Both the position numbers and the translations under genes were made by a program. This document shows, piece by piece, positions 8,801 through 17,521 of a stretch of DNA of 64,000 nucleotides (positions within the stretch are counted from its first letter, which is position 1; each line of letters begins with the position of its first letter). The DNA is taken from NCBI GenBank assembly GCA_963699495.1, contig CAVOUB010000005.1, forward strand, positions 1,054,001 through 1,118,000, written 5' to 3'. The notes beneath the pieces are model-generated. The model had not been told where the DNA came from. It did no database searches and saw only the letters and a program-made list of their open reading frames with translations. This DNA is from JAIBJN01 sp963699495. Its GTDB lineage: Bacteria > Actinomycetota > Thermoleophilia > Gaiellales > Gaiellaceae.

Positions 8801-10740
8801 CGTCCACCTCGATCTCGCCGCGCCAGGCCTGCGCGAAGGCGTCCTTGAACCCCTCGCCGACGGCGTCGAGGTCGATGGGGCCGTCCTCGCTCGTGAGCCC
8901 GAAGTCGTAGATCCACGCGTCGACCGGGCCGGCGCGGTCGATCTCGTACGGCCGCTCGTCGTAGACCTTCACGCCGAGGTCCTCGAGGAGCGGGAGGACG
9001 TCGGAGAGCAGGATCGGCTGCCCTGAGCGCAACAGCTTGAGGACGAAGAAGTCGTCGGCGGCCTCCAGAGGCCGGTAGAGGGTCATCTCGAGGTCGCCCT
9101 CGGGGTCGAGCCGTTCCATGCGCTGGATGTCGAGAACGGCTGCCGGCGGCGTGAAGTCGTCGCAGTAGCCGGGCGGAAACGCGTCGCGGTACTGCGCGAA
9201 CAGCTCCGTGCCGCGCTCCTCTCCCAGGTGCTCGACGAGGGCGTCGAGGAGGTCGTCCACCCAGGTGCGCGTGGCCTCGACAAGCCGGGCTTCGATCGCC
9301 CGGACGTCGTAGTCGAGCACCGTCCCGGGCCGGGTGTAGATGACGTAGTGGAGCCTCGCGAGCACCGACTCGGAGAGGCGCACGTTGTAGTCCACGCTGA
9401 CGCCGTTGAAGGCCTCGTGGAGGATGCGCTGGATCCCCTGCCGGGCCTGCGTGTTGAAGCGGTCCCTGGGCACGAACACGAGGCAGGAGAGGAAGCGCCC
9501 GAACCGGTCGCGGCGGAGGAAGAGGCGGACCCGTTGGCGCTCGCCCAGGTGGAGGATCCCCAGCGCGATCTCGAAGAGGTCGTCGTCCGAGATCTGGAAG
9601 AGCTCGTCGCGTGGAAACGTCTCGAGGATCTCGACGAGCGCCTTGTCCGCGTGACTCCCGGGCGGAAGGCCCGAGCGCTCCCGAACCCGGCGCGCCTTGC
9701 GGCGCAGGAGCGGGATCTCGTCCGGCCTCGCGCTGTAGGCGGTCGAGGTGTAGAGGCCGAGGAAGCGCCGCTCGCCGACGACCTCGCCCGACTCGTCGAA
9801 CCGCTTCACGCCGACGTAGTCGAGGTACGAGGGCCGGTGCACGGTGGCCCGGGAGTTCGCCTTGGTGAGCACGAGCGGGTCCTTCTCGCGCGCGATTCCC
9901 TGGGCCTCGCGCGGGAGCTTCACCAGGCCGGGGCCGCGGGCGCTGTCGCGCAGGATCCCCAGCCCCGTGCCCGGGACGCGGCGGAGCGCCTCCTCGCCGT
10001 CCTCGGTGACGAGGTCGTACTCGTGGTAGCCCAGGAACGTGAAGTGGTCGTCCAGGATCCATTCGAGGAGCGCCTTCGTCTCCGCGAGGTCTTCCTCGTC
10101 GACCGGCGGCGGGCTCGCGTCGAAGTCGGCGACGATCTCGCGGCCGCGCTCGACCATCGTCCGCCAGTCCTCGACTGCGGCGCGGACGTCCCCGAGCACG
10201 CGCCCGAGCCCCCCGCGCACCTGGCCCAGGTGCTCGGGATCGGTCTCGCGGACGATCTCGGCGTGGATGAAGGACTCCAGCGCGCAGTCCGCCGCCTGCG
10301 CGTCGTGGGGGAGGACTTCGAGCAGCTGCCCGTCCTCGCCCCGCCTGACCCGCACGACCGGATGGATGATCAGGTGCACGCCGCTCCCGAGCCGGTTGAG
10401 CTCCATGCCCACCGAGTCGACGAGGAACGGCATGTCGTCGTTGACGATCTCGACCACCGTGTGGGTCGACGACCAGCCGTGCTCCTCGAGCTGAGGGGTG
10501 TAGACGCGCACCCGCGCCTCGCCCTGGCGCGCGCCGGGCGCCGAAGTTCAGGTGCGCGAGTGCGGCGCCGTAGAGGTCGCTGACGCTGCGCTCCAGCAGG
10601 TCATCGGCCGCTACGGCGCCGTAGTAGATCCGGATGAAGGCCTCGAGCCGCGCGGCCTGCTCCGCAGGGAGCTTCGCGTGCGCGTGCTCGACCGTCTTCT
10701 CGATCAGACCGGCCTTCGCCTCGTCGGGCTTCGAGCTCAT
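5838..10740 (-). CDS. NAD-dependent glutamate dehydrogenase, large (about 180 kDa) type; one-base frameshift near 10538
   Basis: Oxidatively deaminates glutamate to 2-oxoglutarate and ammonium. About 1633 residues when joined, normal for the large Streptomyces-type enzyme. The N-terminus (MSSKPDEAKAGLIEKTVEHA from 10740) runs to AHLNFGA. The frame then changes by one base in a GC run near 10535-10545 and continues as GEARVRVYTPQLEEHGW. Catalytic-domain signatures are intact: PVGAKGGFVVKQ (active Lys), GIGDMAGDVFGNGM, NGGIGTFVK and EGGNLGFTQRARVEYA. The span is 1 modulo 3, which fits a single inserted base. Everything after the break is a full, undamaged reading frame, so a sequencing insertion is more likely than decay. 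Confidence 0.92.
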
Positions 10741-10796
10741 GGTCTCTCACCCGACAGTCTGGCCGACCTGGCATGGTCTGTCGAACCCGAGGCGCC

Positions 10797-11240
10797 TCAG
10801 CGATCGTCGCCGCCGTGGCCGCCGTGGCCGCCCGAGTCGTCATCGTCGTCGTGGGAGTTGCCCGGGCCCGAGCTGTGCGAGCCGGGACCCGAGTTGTCGT
10901 CCTCGCCACGCTCGTCGTCATCCGCGTTCCCGGGGCCGGAGTTGTCGTCACGGTCCTCGCCCGCACCGGTGCAGCGCGGGTCGCCTGCGTGCTCGGCCTC
11001 GTCGCACGGGCCCCGGACGTCTTCGCCGGGCTCGCGGTCGTCGTTCATGTCGTCGTCCGTGGTGGTCGTGCCGGTCGTCGTGTCGCCGGTGGTCGTCGCG
11101 TCGTCGGTCGACGTTGCCGGCGCGACCTGCGCCAGCGGCGTGCTCGAGCCGCCGCCCCCGCCGCTTCCGGCGAGCGCGACGCCGACGCCGAAGACGACGA
11201 CGAGCGCCGGGAGGATCAGGATCTTCAGAATGGTGGACAT
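10797..11240 (-). CDS. Exported low-complexity acidic protein
   Basis: 147 aa. One N-terminal hydrophobic segment (residues 4-24, ILKILILPALVVVFGVGVAL) acts as signal or anchor. The rest is disordered: a Thr-rich part, then repeated Asp/Gly/Ser blocks (NSGPG, DDDDDSGGHGG) and two Cys. No enzymatic domain. The next upstream gene encodes a similar protein (signal, Thr-rich linker, two Cys, Asp/Gly/Ser tail), so the two look like diverged paralogues at the cell envelope. They lie directly downstream of a two-component system on the same strand. Confidence 0.6.
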   Translation of the reverse strand: MSTILKILILPALVVVFGVGVALAGSGGGGGSSTPLAQVAPATSTDDATTTGDTTTGTTTTDDDMNDDREPGEDVRGPCDEAEHAGDPRCTGAGEDRDDNSGPGNADDDERGEDDNSGPGSHSSGPGNSHDDDDDSGGHGGHGGDDR

Positions 11241-11357
11241 GGAACCCCTCCTTCTCGGTGAGCGAACTGCTTCTCCGAGGCTAGGAAGGACCGGGAAAGG
11301 CGCGCCCCCGGGCGCGGTGAAGACTTCCCCGGGCGACGGTAAAGAGACGGTAGCCGG

Positions 11358-11783
11358 CTAGTCGTCGTCGCCGTCCGAGCCGTGGCCGCTCGAGTCGCCG
11401 TCGCCCCCGCCCCCGCCGGAGCCGCCCGAGCCCTTGCCGCTCGAGTCGCCGCCACCTCCGGAGCCGCCCGAGCCCTTGCCGCTCGAGTCGTCGTCCTGGG
11501 CCGTGCGGGGGTCGCAGTCGGGGTCGAGCCGGTGATCCGGGTCCTTGCACTTGCCGGGCAAGTCGTCGGCGCCTTCGGTCTCGGTGGTCGAGGTCGTGTC
11601 GGGCCCGGTCGGCGTCTGCGCCGGCTCCGTCGTCGTCGCGCTCCGCGCGATCTGAGAGGGGGGCTGGATGACGGTCGGCACGGCCGCCAGCGATCCGGCC
11701 GAACTGAGATAGACCCCGAGGGCGAGCCCGACGGGCAGCAGGAGGCCCGCGACGGCGAGGAGCAGCGCTCGGGCTCGACTCAT
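11358..11783 (-). CDS. Exported low-complexity Gly/Ser/Asp-rich protein, paralogue of its neighbour
   Basis: 141 aa. A hydrophobic N-terminus (residues 5-32) is followed by a Thr/Pro-rich linker, a short Cys-containing block (KCKDPDHRLDPDCDP), and two near-identical SSGKGSGGSGGGG repeats before an Asp-rich end. It shares its layout with the 147-aa protein downstream. It lies 26 bases after the histidine kinase stop, so it may be transcribed with that system. The function is unknown; a flexible wall-associated protein is only a guess. Confidence 0.6.
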   Translation of the reverse strand: MSRARALLLAVAGLLLPVGLALGVYLSSAGSLAAVPTVIQPPSQIARSATTTEPAQTPTGPDTTSTTETEGADDLPGKCKDPDHRLDPDCDPRTAQDDDSSGKGSGGSGGGGDSSGKGSGGSGGGGGDGDSSGHGSDGDDD

Positions 11784-11809
11784 GGTCTCGACGCTAGCAA
11801 GGCGATCCT

Positions 11810-13219
11810 TCAGGAATGGTTAGGCGGGGGTGAGGAGTCGGTAGCGGGCGCCTGGAAGCGGACGCGCACGCGCGTGCCCGGCCCGTCGAGAAGCTCGACC
11901 TTCCCGCCCCAGCGCTCGGTCAGCTCGGCCACGATCGCGAGCCCGAGCCCGGTGCCCGGACCCGTGGCGCGGCCTTCGGCGCCGCGGTAGAAGCGTTCGA
12001 AGACGCGCTCGCGCTCGGCAGGGGGGATTCCCGCCCCGGTGTCGGCGACGACGAAGCCCGGCCGGTTCGCGTCACCCTCGAGCTCCACGGTGATGCGGGT
12101 GCCCGGCGGCGAGTAGCGGATCGCGTTCTCGATCAGGTTGTCGAGGATGTGGGCGACGTCCGCGGGTGCCGCCCAGGCCTGCCCGCCGGCCCCGCTCGCC
12201 ACGACGAGCTCGTGCCCGGCCGTGGCCGCCGGCTCCGCCCAGCGCCGGCCGGCCGCCCGCACGGCCTCGCCCAGGTCGACGCTCTCGGGCACTGCCTGGT
12301 CGGACGAGGCGCGCGCGAGCGCGAGGAGGTCGTCCACCAGCGCGCTCATCCGGTCGAGCTCGGACTCGGCCTTGGCCGCCTCCTCGGCTGCGGCACCGCC
12401 GTCGGCCCGGATTGCCTCGAGGCGCAGCTTGATCCCCGTGAGCGGCGTCCGCAGCTGATGGGAGGCGTTGGCGACGAAGTCGCGCTGAGCGGCGAGGTTC
12501 GACGACAGCTCTCCGGCCATGCGGTTGAACGACCGCCCGAGCTCGTCGATCTCCTGCGGGCCCTCGGGCTCGACCCGCGCGTCGAGGTCGCCGCGGCCCA
12601 GACGTCCCGCGGCGGCGCGGAGCTTCTCCACCGGGCGAGCGATCGACCCGGCCAGGAGCCACGCGAGGACGAGGCCGGCCCCGACGACCGCGAGGCCGAT
12701 CAGGGCCAGCGCCAGCCAGCTCGAGCGCACGCTCGACTCGACCTCGCCCATGGGCGCCGAGACGCGAAGGGCGCCGATGACGCTGCCGCGGTCCGTGACG
12801 GGGACGGTCACGAGCAGGAGCTCCTCGTCGAGTGTGTCGCTGTGACGCTTGCGCACGTCGACTCCGCCCCCGAGCAGCGCGGTCTGGAACTCGGGTCGCT
12901 CGGTGGTGGCGAACGGCACTCCGGCTGCGGCTGCGCCCTCGCTGTCGGTCAGGACGAGCCCCTTCTCGTCGACCACGACCGTGCGCGCGCGATCTCCGAC
13001 CGTCGCCTCGCCGACGACTGCGGCGAGCTGGTTGGTCGCGTCGATCCGAACGAGGTCGGCGACCCGTCCCGAGAGCACCGTCGCGTTCGCGACCACGTCC
13101 GACTCGAGCTCGGACGTCGCCCGCCGGTCGACGCTCAGCGCCAGCGGGACGGCGAGCGCGATCACGACCGCGGCCAGGAGGTAGGCCGCCGCGAGGACGA
13201 GGCGGGCCCTGAAGGTCAC
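11810..13219 (-). CDS. Sensor histidine kinase (HAMP, HisKA, HATPase)
   Basis: 469 aa. Two membrane helices (about 8-28 and 168-190) enclose a roughly 135-residue extracytoplasmic sensor domain. HAMP follows (about 190-243), then the phospho-acceptor box FVANASHQLRTPLTGIKLRL. The ATP-binding domain shows N-box LIENAIRYSPPG, G1 VADTGAGIPP and G2 GPGTGLGLAIV. Its start overlaps the stop of the upstream response regulator gene by 4 bases, so the two form one system. The signal is unknown. The two low-complexity exported proteins downstream are possible outputs or partners. Confidence 0.92.
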   Translation of the reverse strand: MTFRARLVLAAAYLLAAVVIALAVPLALSVDRRATSELESDVVANATVLSGRVADLVRIDATNQLAAVVGEATVGDRARTVVVDEKGLVLTDSEGAAAAGVPFATTERPEFQTALLGGGVDVRKRHSDTLDEELLLVTVPVTDRGSVIGALRVSAPMGEVESSVRSSWLALALIGLAVVGAGLVLAWLLAGSIARPVEKLRAAAGRLGRGDLDARVEPEGPQEIDELGRSFNRMAGELSSNLAAQRDFVANASHQLRTPLTGIKLRLEAIRADGGAAAEEAAKAESELDRMSALVDDLLALARASSDQAVPESVDLGEAVRAAGRRWAEPAATAGHELVVASGAGGQAWAAPADVAHILDNLIENAIRYSPPGTRITVELEGDANRPGFVVADTGAGIPPAERERVFERFYRGAEGRATGPGTGLGLAIVAELTERWGGKVELLDGPGTRVRVRFQAPATDSSPPPNHS

Positions 13220-13902
13220 GCCTCGAAGCGAAAGCCGACGCCCCGGACGGTGTGGATGTACCGCGGCGCGGCAGGGTCGTCGCCGAGCTTTCTCCGCAGA
13301 GCGCTGATGTGGACGTCCAGCGTCTTCGTCGAGCCGAACCAGGCCGGGTCCCAGACCTCGTGGACGAGCTCCTCCCGCTTGACCAGCTTGCCGGCTCGCT
13401 CGAGCAGGACGCGCAGGAGCTCGAACTCCTTCACCGTCAGGTCGAGCGGCTCGCCGGCCCGGGTCGCCTCGTGGGTGTCGAGGCTCATGCGCACGTCGCC
13501 TGCCTCGAGCACGACCCCGTCGGGCTGGGCCGTCTCGCCTGCCCTCCGGAGCACCGCCCGGACGCGCGCGGCGAGCTCGGCGGCGCTGAACGGCTTCGTC
13601 ACGTAGTCGTCGGCTCCCAGCTCGAGTCCGAGGACGCGATCCATCTCCTCGCCGCGGGCGGTGAGCATGACGACGGGCGTCCTGGAGGTCTCGCGGATCC
13701 GGCGCAGGACCTCGCGGCCGTCGCCGTCCGGAAGCATGACGTCCAGGAGAACGAGATCGGGCGAGCGGCTCTCGAAGAGCTCGAGGCCCTTGGCGACTGT
13801 CCCGGCCACGAGCGGTGCGAAGCCCTCGCGCGCGAGCGCGGCCGCCAGCGGCTCCGAGATCGCCTCCTCGTCCTCGATCAGAAGGATCGTCCTCTTGGTC
13901 AT
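13216..13902 (-). CDS. OmpR-family response regulator
   Basis: 228 aa from ATG (MTKRTILLIEDEEAIS). An in-frame GTG 24 bases upstream lacks a ribosome site. The receiver domain (about 1-115) has the acidic pair EDE and the phospho-Asp in LVLLDVMLPDGDG, followed by the TKPF switch. The C-terminal winged helix (about 130-226) has the family ending RYIHTVRGVGFRFE. It overlaps its sensor kinase gene by 4 bases and is transcribed first. The upstream gene is divergent, so the short gap 13903-13973 must hold both promoters. Confidence 0.92.
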   Translation of the reverse strand: MTKRTILLIEDEEAISEPLAAALAREGFAPLVAGTVAKGLELFESRSPDLVLLDVMLPDGDGREVLRRIRETSRTPVVMLTARGEEMDRVLGLELGADDYVTKPFSAAELAARVRAVLRRAGETAQPDGVVLEAGDVRMSLDTHEATRAGEPLDLTVKEFELLRVLLERAGKLVKREELVHEVWDPAWFGSTKTLDVHISALRRKLGDDPAAPRYIHTVRGVGFRFEA

Positions 13903-13973
13903 CGCTCCGCCGTAGGGTACGGACACCGGCCGAAGACGGTTGGCCCGTCGAGTGCTGGCAGACTCCGCTGCTG

Positions 13974-15218
13974 ATGCGGATCTTCGTCTGGCACGGCTAC
14001 CTCCTCGCGGGCACGGGCTCGAACGTGTACACGCGCCAGCTCGTCCGTGAGTGGGCCCGGGACGGCCACGACGTCACCGTCTTCTCGCAGGAGGCGCACC
14101 CGGAGCGCTACGACCTCGCCGGTGCGGAGGCCATCCGCCCCGACGTCGGCGGGCTCCTGCCCGTGTTCGTCCTGGACGACTACGAGGGCTACGACGTGAA
14201 GCGCGTGCAGGACTGCACGCGCGCGGAGCTCGACGCCTGGGTGGAGGCGAACGCCGCCGCGCTGCGCGACCGCCTCCCGGCCGACCTCGTCTTCGTGAAC
14301 CACGTTCTCCTGGGAGCACCGGTCGGAGCCGCCGTGGCTGCCCCGTACGTCGTCAAGGCGCACGGGTCAGAGCTCGAGTACTCGCTGCGCGGGAGCCCCG
14401 AGCTGTCCGCATGGGGGCGCGAGACGCTCGCCGGCGCGGCGGCCGTCGTCGTCGGCTCCGCGCACATCCGCGAGGTGCTCGCCGACGTCTGCGGCCATGT
14501 CGAGCGCGTTCACGAGATCCCGCCGGGCGTCGACGTGGAGCTGTGGCGACCCGCCCGGCGGGAGGAGGCCCTGAGCGCCCTGGTCGCGGAGTCCCGCCGC
14601 GACCCGCCCAACCCGGGCCACGCGAACGAGCGGCTCCCCGACGAGGGCAACGCGGACCGGCTGGCAGCATTCCTCGCCGGCGACACGCCGACAGTCGTCT
14701 ACTTCGGGAAGCTGATCGAGAACAAGGGCGTCCAGGTACTGCTGGAGGCCCTCGAGGGGGTGGACGCGCGCTGCGTCGTCGTCGGGTTCGGGGACTATCG
14801 CGAAGACCTGGAGCGCCTGGCCGAGGGTCGCGGCGTGCTCTTCACGGGCCCGCTCGAGCACCGGCACCTCGTGCACCTGCTCGGCCTCGGCGACGCGGCC
14901 GTCGTCCCTTCGATCTTCCCGGAGGCGTTCGGCATGGTGGCCGCCGAGGCCGCGGCGGCCGGCTGTCCGCCGATCGTCGCCGACCACAGCGGCCTCGCCG
15001 AGATCGCGGAAGGCCTCCGTCGCTACTACCCGCCCGGGCGCGGGCATCTTGCGAGCTTCCCGACGGGGGACGCCGGCGAGCTTCGCCGGCGGCTCCGGGA
15101 GCAGCTGTCGCTCGGGCCGCAGGAGCGGGCAGAGCTTCGCGCGGCGGCCAGGCAGGCAGCCGTCGACCTCTGGAGCTGGACGACCGTGGCCCGGCGGATC
15201 CTCGAGGCCGCCGGGTGA
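13974..15218 (+). CDS. Glycosyltransferase, GT4 family (GT-B fold)
   Basis: 414 aa. The N-terminal Rossmann half begins MRIFVWHGYLLAGTGSNVYT, with the usual glycine loop for acceptor binding. The C-terminal half has the donor-site region VVYFGKLIENKGVQVLLEAL and the E-x7-E motif in FPEAFGMVAAE. This is a retaining enzyme using a nucleotide-activated sugar; donor and acceptor cannot be read from the sequence. It stands alone, divergent from the response regulator, and ends at a strong hairpin shared with the convergent gene. Confidence 0.85.
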   Translation: MRIFVWHGYLLAGTGSNVYTRQLVREWARDGHDVTVFSQEAHPERYDLAGAEAIRPDVGGLLPVFVLDDYEGYDVKRVQDCTRAELDAWVEANAAALRDRLPADLVFVNHVLLGAPVGAAVAAPYVVKAHGSELEYSLRGSPELSAWGRETLAGAAAVVVGSAHIREVLADVCGHVERVHEIPPGVDVELWRPARREEALSALVAESRRDPPNPGHANERLPDEGNADRLAAFLAGDTPTVVYFGKLIENKGVQVLLEALEGVDARCVVVGFGDYREDLERLAEGRGVLFTGPLEHRHLVHLLGLGDAAVVPSIFPEAFGMVAAEAAAAGCPPIVADHSGLAEIAEGLRRYYPPGRGHLASFPTGDAGELRRRLREQLSLGPQERAELRAAARQAAVDLWSWTTVARRILEAAG

Positions 15219-15224
15219 GGATGG

Positions 15225-15255
15225 GCGGGGCGGCCGACGACTCCGGCCGCCCCGC
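15225..15255. terminator. Bidirectional hairpin between convergent genes
   Basis: Perfect 12-bp inverted repeat: GCGGGGCGGCCG at 15225-15236 pairs with CGGCCGCCCCGC at 15244-15255 around a 7-base loop. It lies between the ends of the glycosyltransferase gene (+) and the lamin-tail gene (-), so it can stop transcription from both sides. No long T run follows, as is common in high-GC genomes. Confidence 0.7.
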
Positions 15256-15262
15256 GGTTTCC

Positions 15263-16207
15263 TCAGGGGCCGGTCGTCGCGACGTTGGCGATGCCGCGGG
15301 TCAGGGTCGTCGTGAAGACCCAGTCCGACGCGGCATTGTTGGTGTCGGTGCCGTCCGGGATCCGGCTCAGCGAGCCGGCGGCCGTGTTCGAGTCGGCCAC
15401 GGTCGCGGGCAGCACCGTGCCCTCGACGAGGCTGTAGGTCGTCCCGCCGATGACGGCTGCGGCGATTCCGCCCTCGTACGAGAGGGCGTCGAGGAGCGCT
15501 CCGTCGCCGGTGCGGATCAGGGCGAGGCCGTCCGGAGCGCCGTTCTGCGCGTCGCCGGCGACCACGAGGTAGGCACCTGGGGCGAGCGAGCCCGTCAGCG
15601 CCTCGCGGTCGTACTCCACCGAGTCGGCCCCGTCGACGAAGACGAGGGCGATGCCCGTCAGGTCGATCGGCGTGCTGCCCGTGTTCTTGAGCTCCACGAA
15701 GCCGTCGCCGTCCGCTCCGACCTGGTCGTAGTCGACCTCGTTGATGACGAGCCCCGAGCTCGGCGGAGGCGGGGGCGGAGGCGGCGGGGGCGGAGGCGTT
15801 CCATCCGCGACACAGCGAAAGAGCACCGTGTCGTCTCCTGCGAAGTCGAGCTCGACCTTCCCCGAGCCCCCGCCGTCGAGGGTGCAGGCGATCCCGGCGA
15901 GGTCGCCGAGCTTCGTCAGGCCTGAGCCCGGGTCGCCCTTGGGCCCTGCCGGGCCCGCCGGCCCTGCGTCGCCCTTCGGCCCGGCGACGTTCCAGGACAT
16001 CGCCTGCTCGCGGGCCCGGCAGGCCGCCGGCGCGGAGACGATGCGAACCCAGCCGCCGTTGGGATGGCGGCAGGCGTTGATGACGTCCTCCGCGGCCGCC
16101 GCCGTGAGCTTGGCGCTCTTCCCCACCGCGAGCGCGCCTCCCGTTGCGAGCGCGAGCGCCACGACGGCGGCGAGCGCCGCGAGCGCCCGCATTCGTGTGA
16201 ACTTCAT
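15263..16207 (-). CDS. Secreted protein with collagen-like linker and lamin-tail domain
   Basis: 314 aa from the ATG after GGAAGGAG; an ATG 21 bases upstream has no such site. Signal peptide about 1-28. Residues about 75-95 are collagen-like Gly-x-y triplets (GPKGDAGPAGPAGPKGDPG). A small Cys-paired region follows, then a 12-proline linker and a C-terminal lamin-tail (LTD) domain from about 155, opening LVINEVDYDQ and including DGFVELKNTG and AYLVVAG. LTD domains in secreted bacterial proteins often accompany nucleases or surface binding; no catalytic part is present here. Confidence 0.8.
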   Translation of the reverse strand: MKFTRMRALAALAAVVALALATGGALAVGKSAKLTAAAAEDVINACRHPNGGWVRIVSAPAACRAREQAMSWNVAGPKGDAGPAGPAGPKGDPGSGLTKLGDLAGIACTLDGGGSGKVELDFAGDDTVLFRCVADGTPPPPPPPPPPPPSSGLVINEVDYDQVGADGDGFVELKNTGSTPIDLTGIALVFVDGADSVEYDREALTGSLAPGAYLVVAGDAQNGAPDGLALIRTGDGALLDALSYEGGIAAAVIGGTTYSLVEGTVLPATVADSNTAAGSLSRIPDGTDTNNAASDWVFTTTLTRGIANVATTGP

Positions 16208-16369
16208 GAGTCTCCTTCCGGTCGACATGACGCGACCGGAGGTAACCGCTGCCGTGCGGCTCCTGCTAGTGGCCGATAGAGCCCTGGCCGGCGCGAGGCC
16301 GCACGGCTCCGTGCCCTGTGGAGATCCCGTCGCACTCTTGGAGCGGCGCCGTCACACGCCCGTTCGGAA

Positions 16370-17521
16370 CTAGAGCCGTCCGCTCACCGGCAGTCCCGCC
16401 TCGAGCTGCCGCCGCTGGGCGGCCGTGAAAGGAGCGCGCTGGAGGGCGGCGTCCAACTGGCGTGACCGGAAGAGGTCGATGATGTAGCGCATCCGGTCGG
16501 CGAGCTTCGTCCAGTTGACGGCGCCGCCGACGGGCGCAGGCTGATCGGCGTCGTGGCGGCGCAGGAACTCGACCGTCTCGGGATCGTCGATCGGGTCGAG
16601 CACTGCGGGATAGACGGGGCCGCCCTTCGGTGCGGGGAGCCTCCTGCCGAGGACGAGCGTCTCGCCGGGAAGCTCGAGCGTCATCAACTCCCGCGTGCAG
16701 AGCTCTTCCCAGTGGCGTTTCACCTCGTTCGCCGCCCGCAGGAGGGCGAGCCGAAGGATGCCGCGCGACAGCGTCTGCAGCCCGCGTGGCAGGCAGCGGG
16801 CTGCCTCGTCGACGCTGTCGAGGACCGCGAGTCGGATCGGCGCGTCGATCGAGCCGGCGATGAACGGCTGCAGCCGGATCTGCTCGTGGAGCCCGATGCG
16901 TGCGTTGGCCAGGAGCACGAGCTCGGCGTGGCGGTGTGGATCCGGTGTCGCGCGGGCCTTCGCGTAGTCGGCGAGCGCGAGCCGCAGACGCGTCTGGCCT
17001 CCCCGCTCGCTGGCGCCCTCGGTGAGGGTCGCGGCGACGCGAAGCACGGCCGCTCCGTCCTCGTCCTCGTCGAGGGCGGCGATGGTGCGCGCGAAGACCG
17101 GGGCGAGCTCGCTGAAGACGGCCAGGTTGCCGGTGGCAATCAGCTCGCCGACCTCGTGGACGATCCGGCGGGAGACACCGAGGACGTGCTCCTCGGTGAT
17201 CTCGGCGTCTGCGTGGAATCGGGCGAGAGCCCCGTTCGCCCGCGCGAGGCCCTTCCTGAAACGGGACGAGCCGGCGAGCAGCTCCCGGAAGGCGGCGGGG
17301 ACCTCCTCGTCGCGGATGAAGCGCCCGGCGGTGCGGGAGGCCCAGGTGGCAAAGGTGCACCAGTTGGCGTCCTCGCCGCCGAGCCGCTGCGCCAGCTCGG
17401 CGGAGAGGTCGTGGTAGCACTGCGTGATGAGGAGGTTCCGTCTGACCGGGTCGTCGAGCCGCACGATCTGCTCGATGCGCTCGGACGACGTCGCACCTAC
17501 CGGCGCTGCGGGGCCGCTCAT
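16370..17521 (-). CDS. Unknown protein translationally coupled to the KdpD sensor half
   Basis: 383 aa, mostly helical, no membrane segment and no family I recognise. Notable stretches are ANWCTFATWASRTAGRFIRD near residue 55 and VNWTKLADRMRYIIDLFRSR near 345. The ATG overlaps the stop of the kdpD N-terminal gene by 4 bases, so it is made from the kdp mRNA. The coupling suggests a role in potassium sensing or an accessory activity, but that is inference only. Confidence 0.65.
   Translation of the reverse strand: MSGPAAPVGATSSERIEQIVRLDDPVRRNLLITQCYHDLSAELAQRLGGEDANWCTFATWASRTAGRFIRDEEVPAAFRELLAGSSRFRKGLARANGALARFHADAEITEEHVLGVSRRIVHEVGELIATGNLAVFSELAPVFARTIAALDEDEDGAAVLRVAATLTEGASERGGQTRLRLALADYAKARATPDPHRHAELVLLANARIGLHEQIRLQPFIAGSIDAPIRLAVLDSVDEAARCLPRGLQTLSRGILRLALLRAANEVKRHWEELCTRELMTLELPGETLVLGRRLPAPKGGPVYPAVLDPIDDPETVEFLRRHDADQPAPVGGAVNWTKLADRMRYIIDLFRSRQLDAALQRAPFTAAQRRQLEAGLPVSGRL

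Noticed and set aside
6126..9026. Very long open frame on the plus strand opposite the glutamate dehydrogenase
   Set aside because: A GC-rich shadow frame: the minus strand carries the recognisable enzyme motifs, and this frame has no domain.
10500..10560. Programmed frameshifting in the glutamate dehydrogenase
   Set aside because: No slippery heptamer or stem is visible, and the same +1 defect recurs in unrelated genes, pointing to sequence error.
11380..11500. Tandem short repeats as a possible CRISPR or minisatellite
   Set aside because: They are in-frame Ser-Gly-Lys codon repeats of a low-complexity protein, without spacers.
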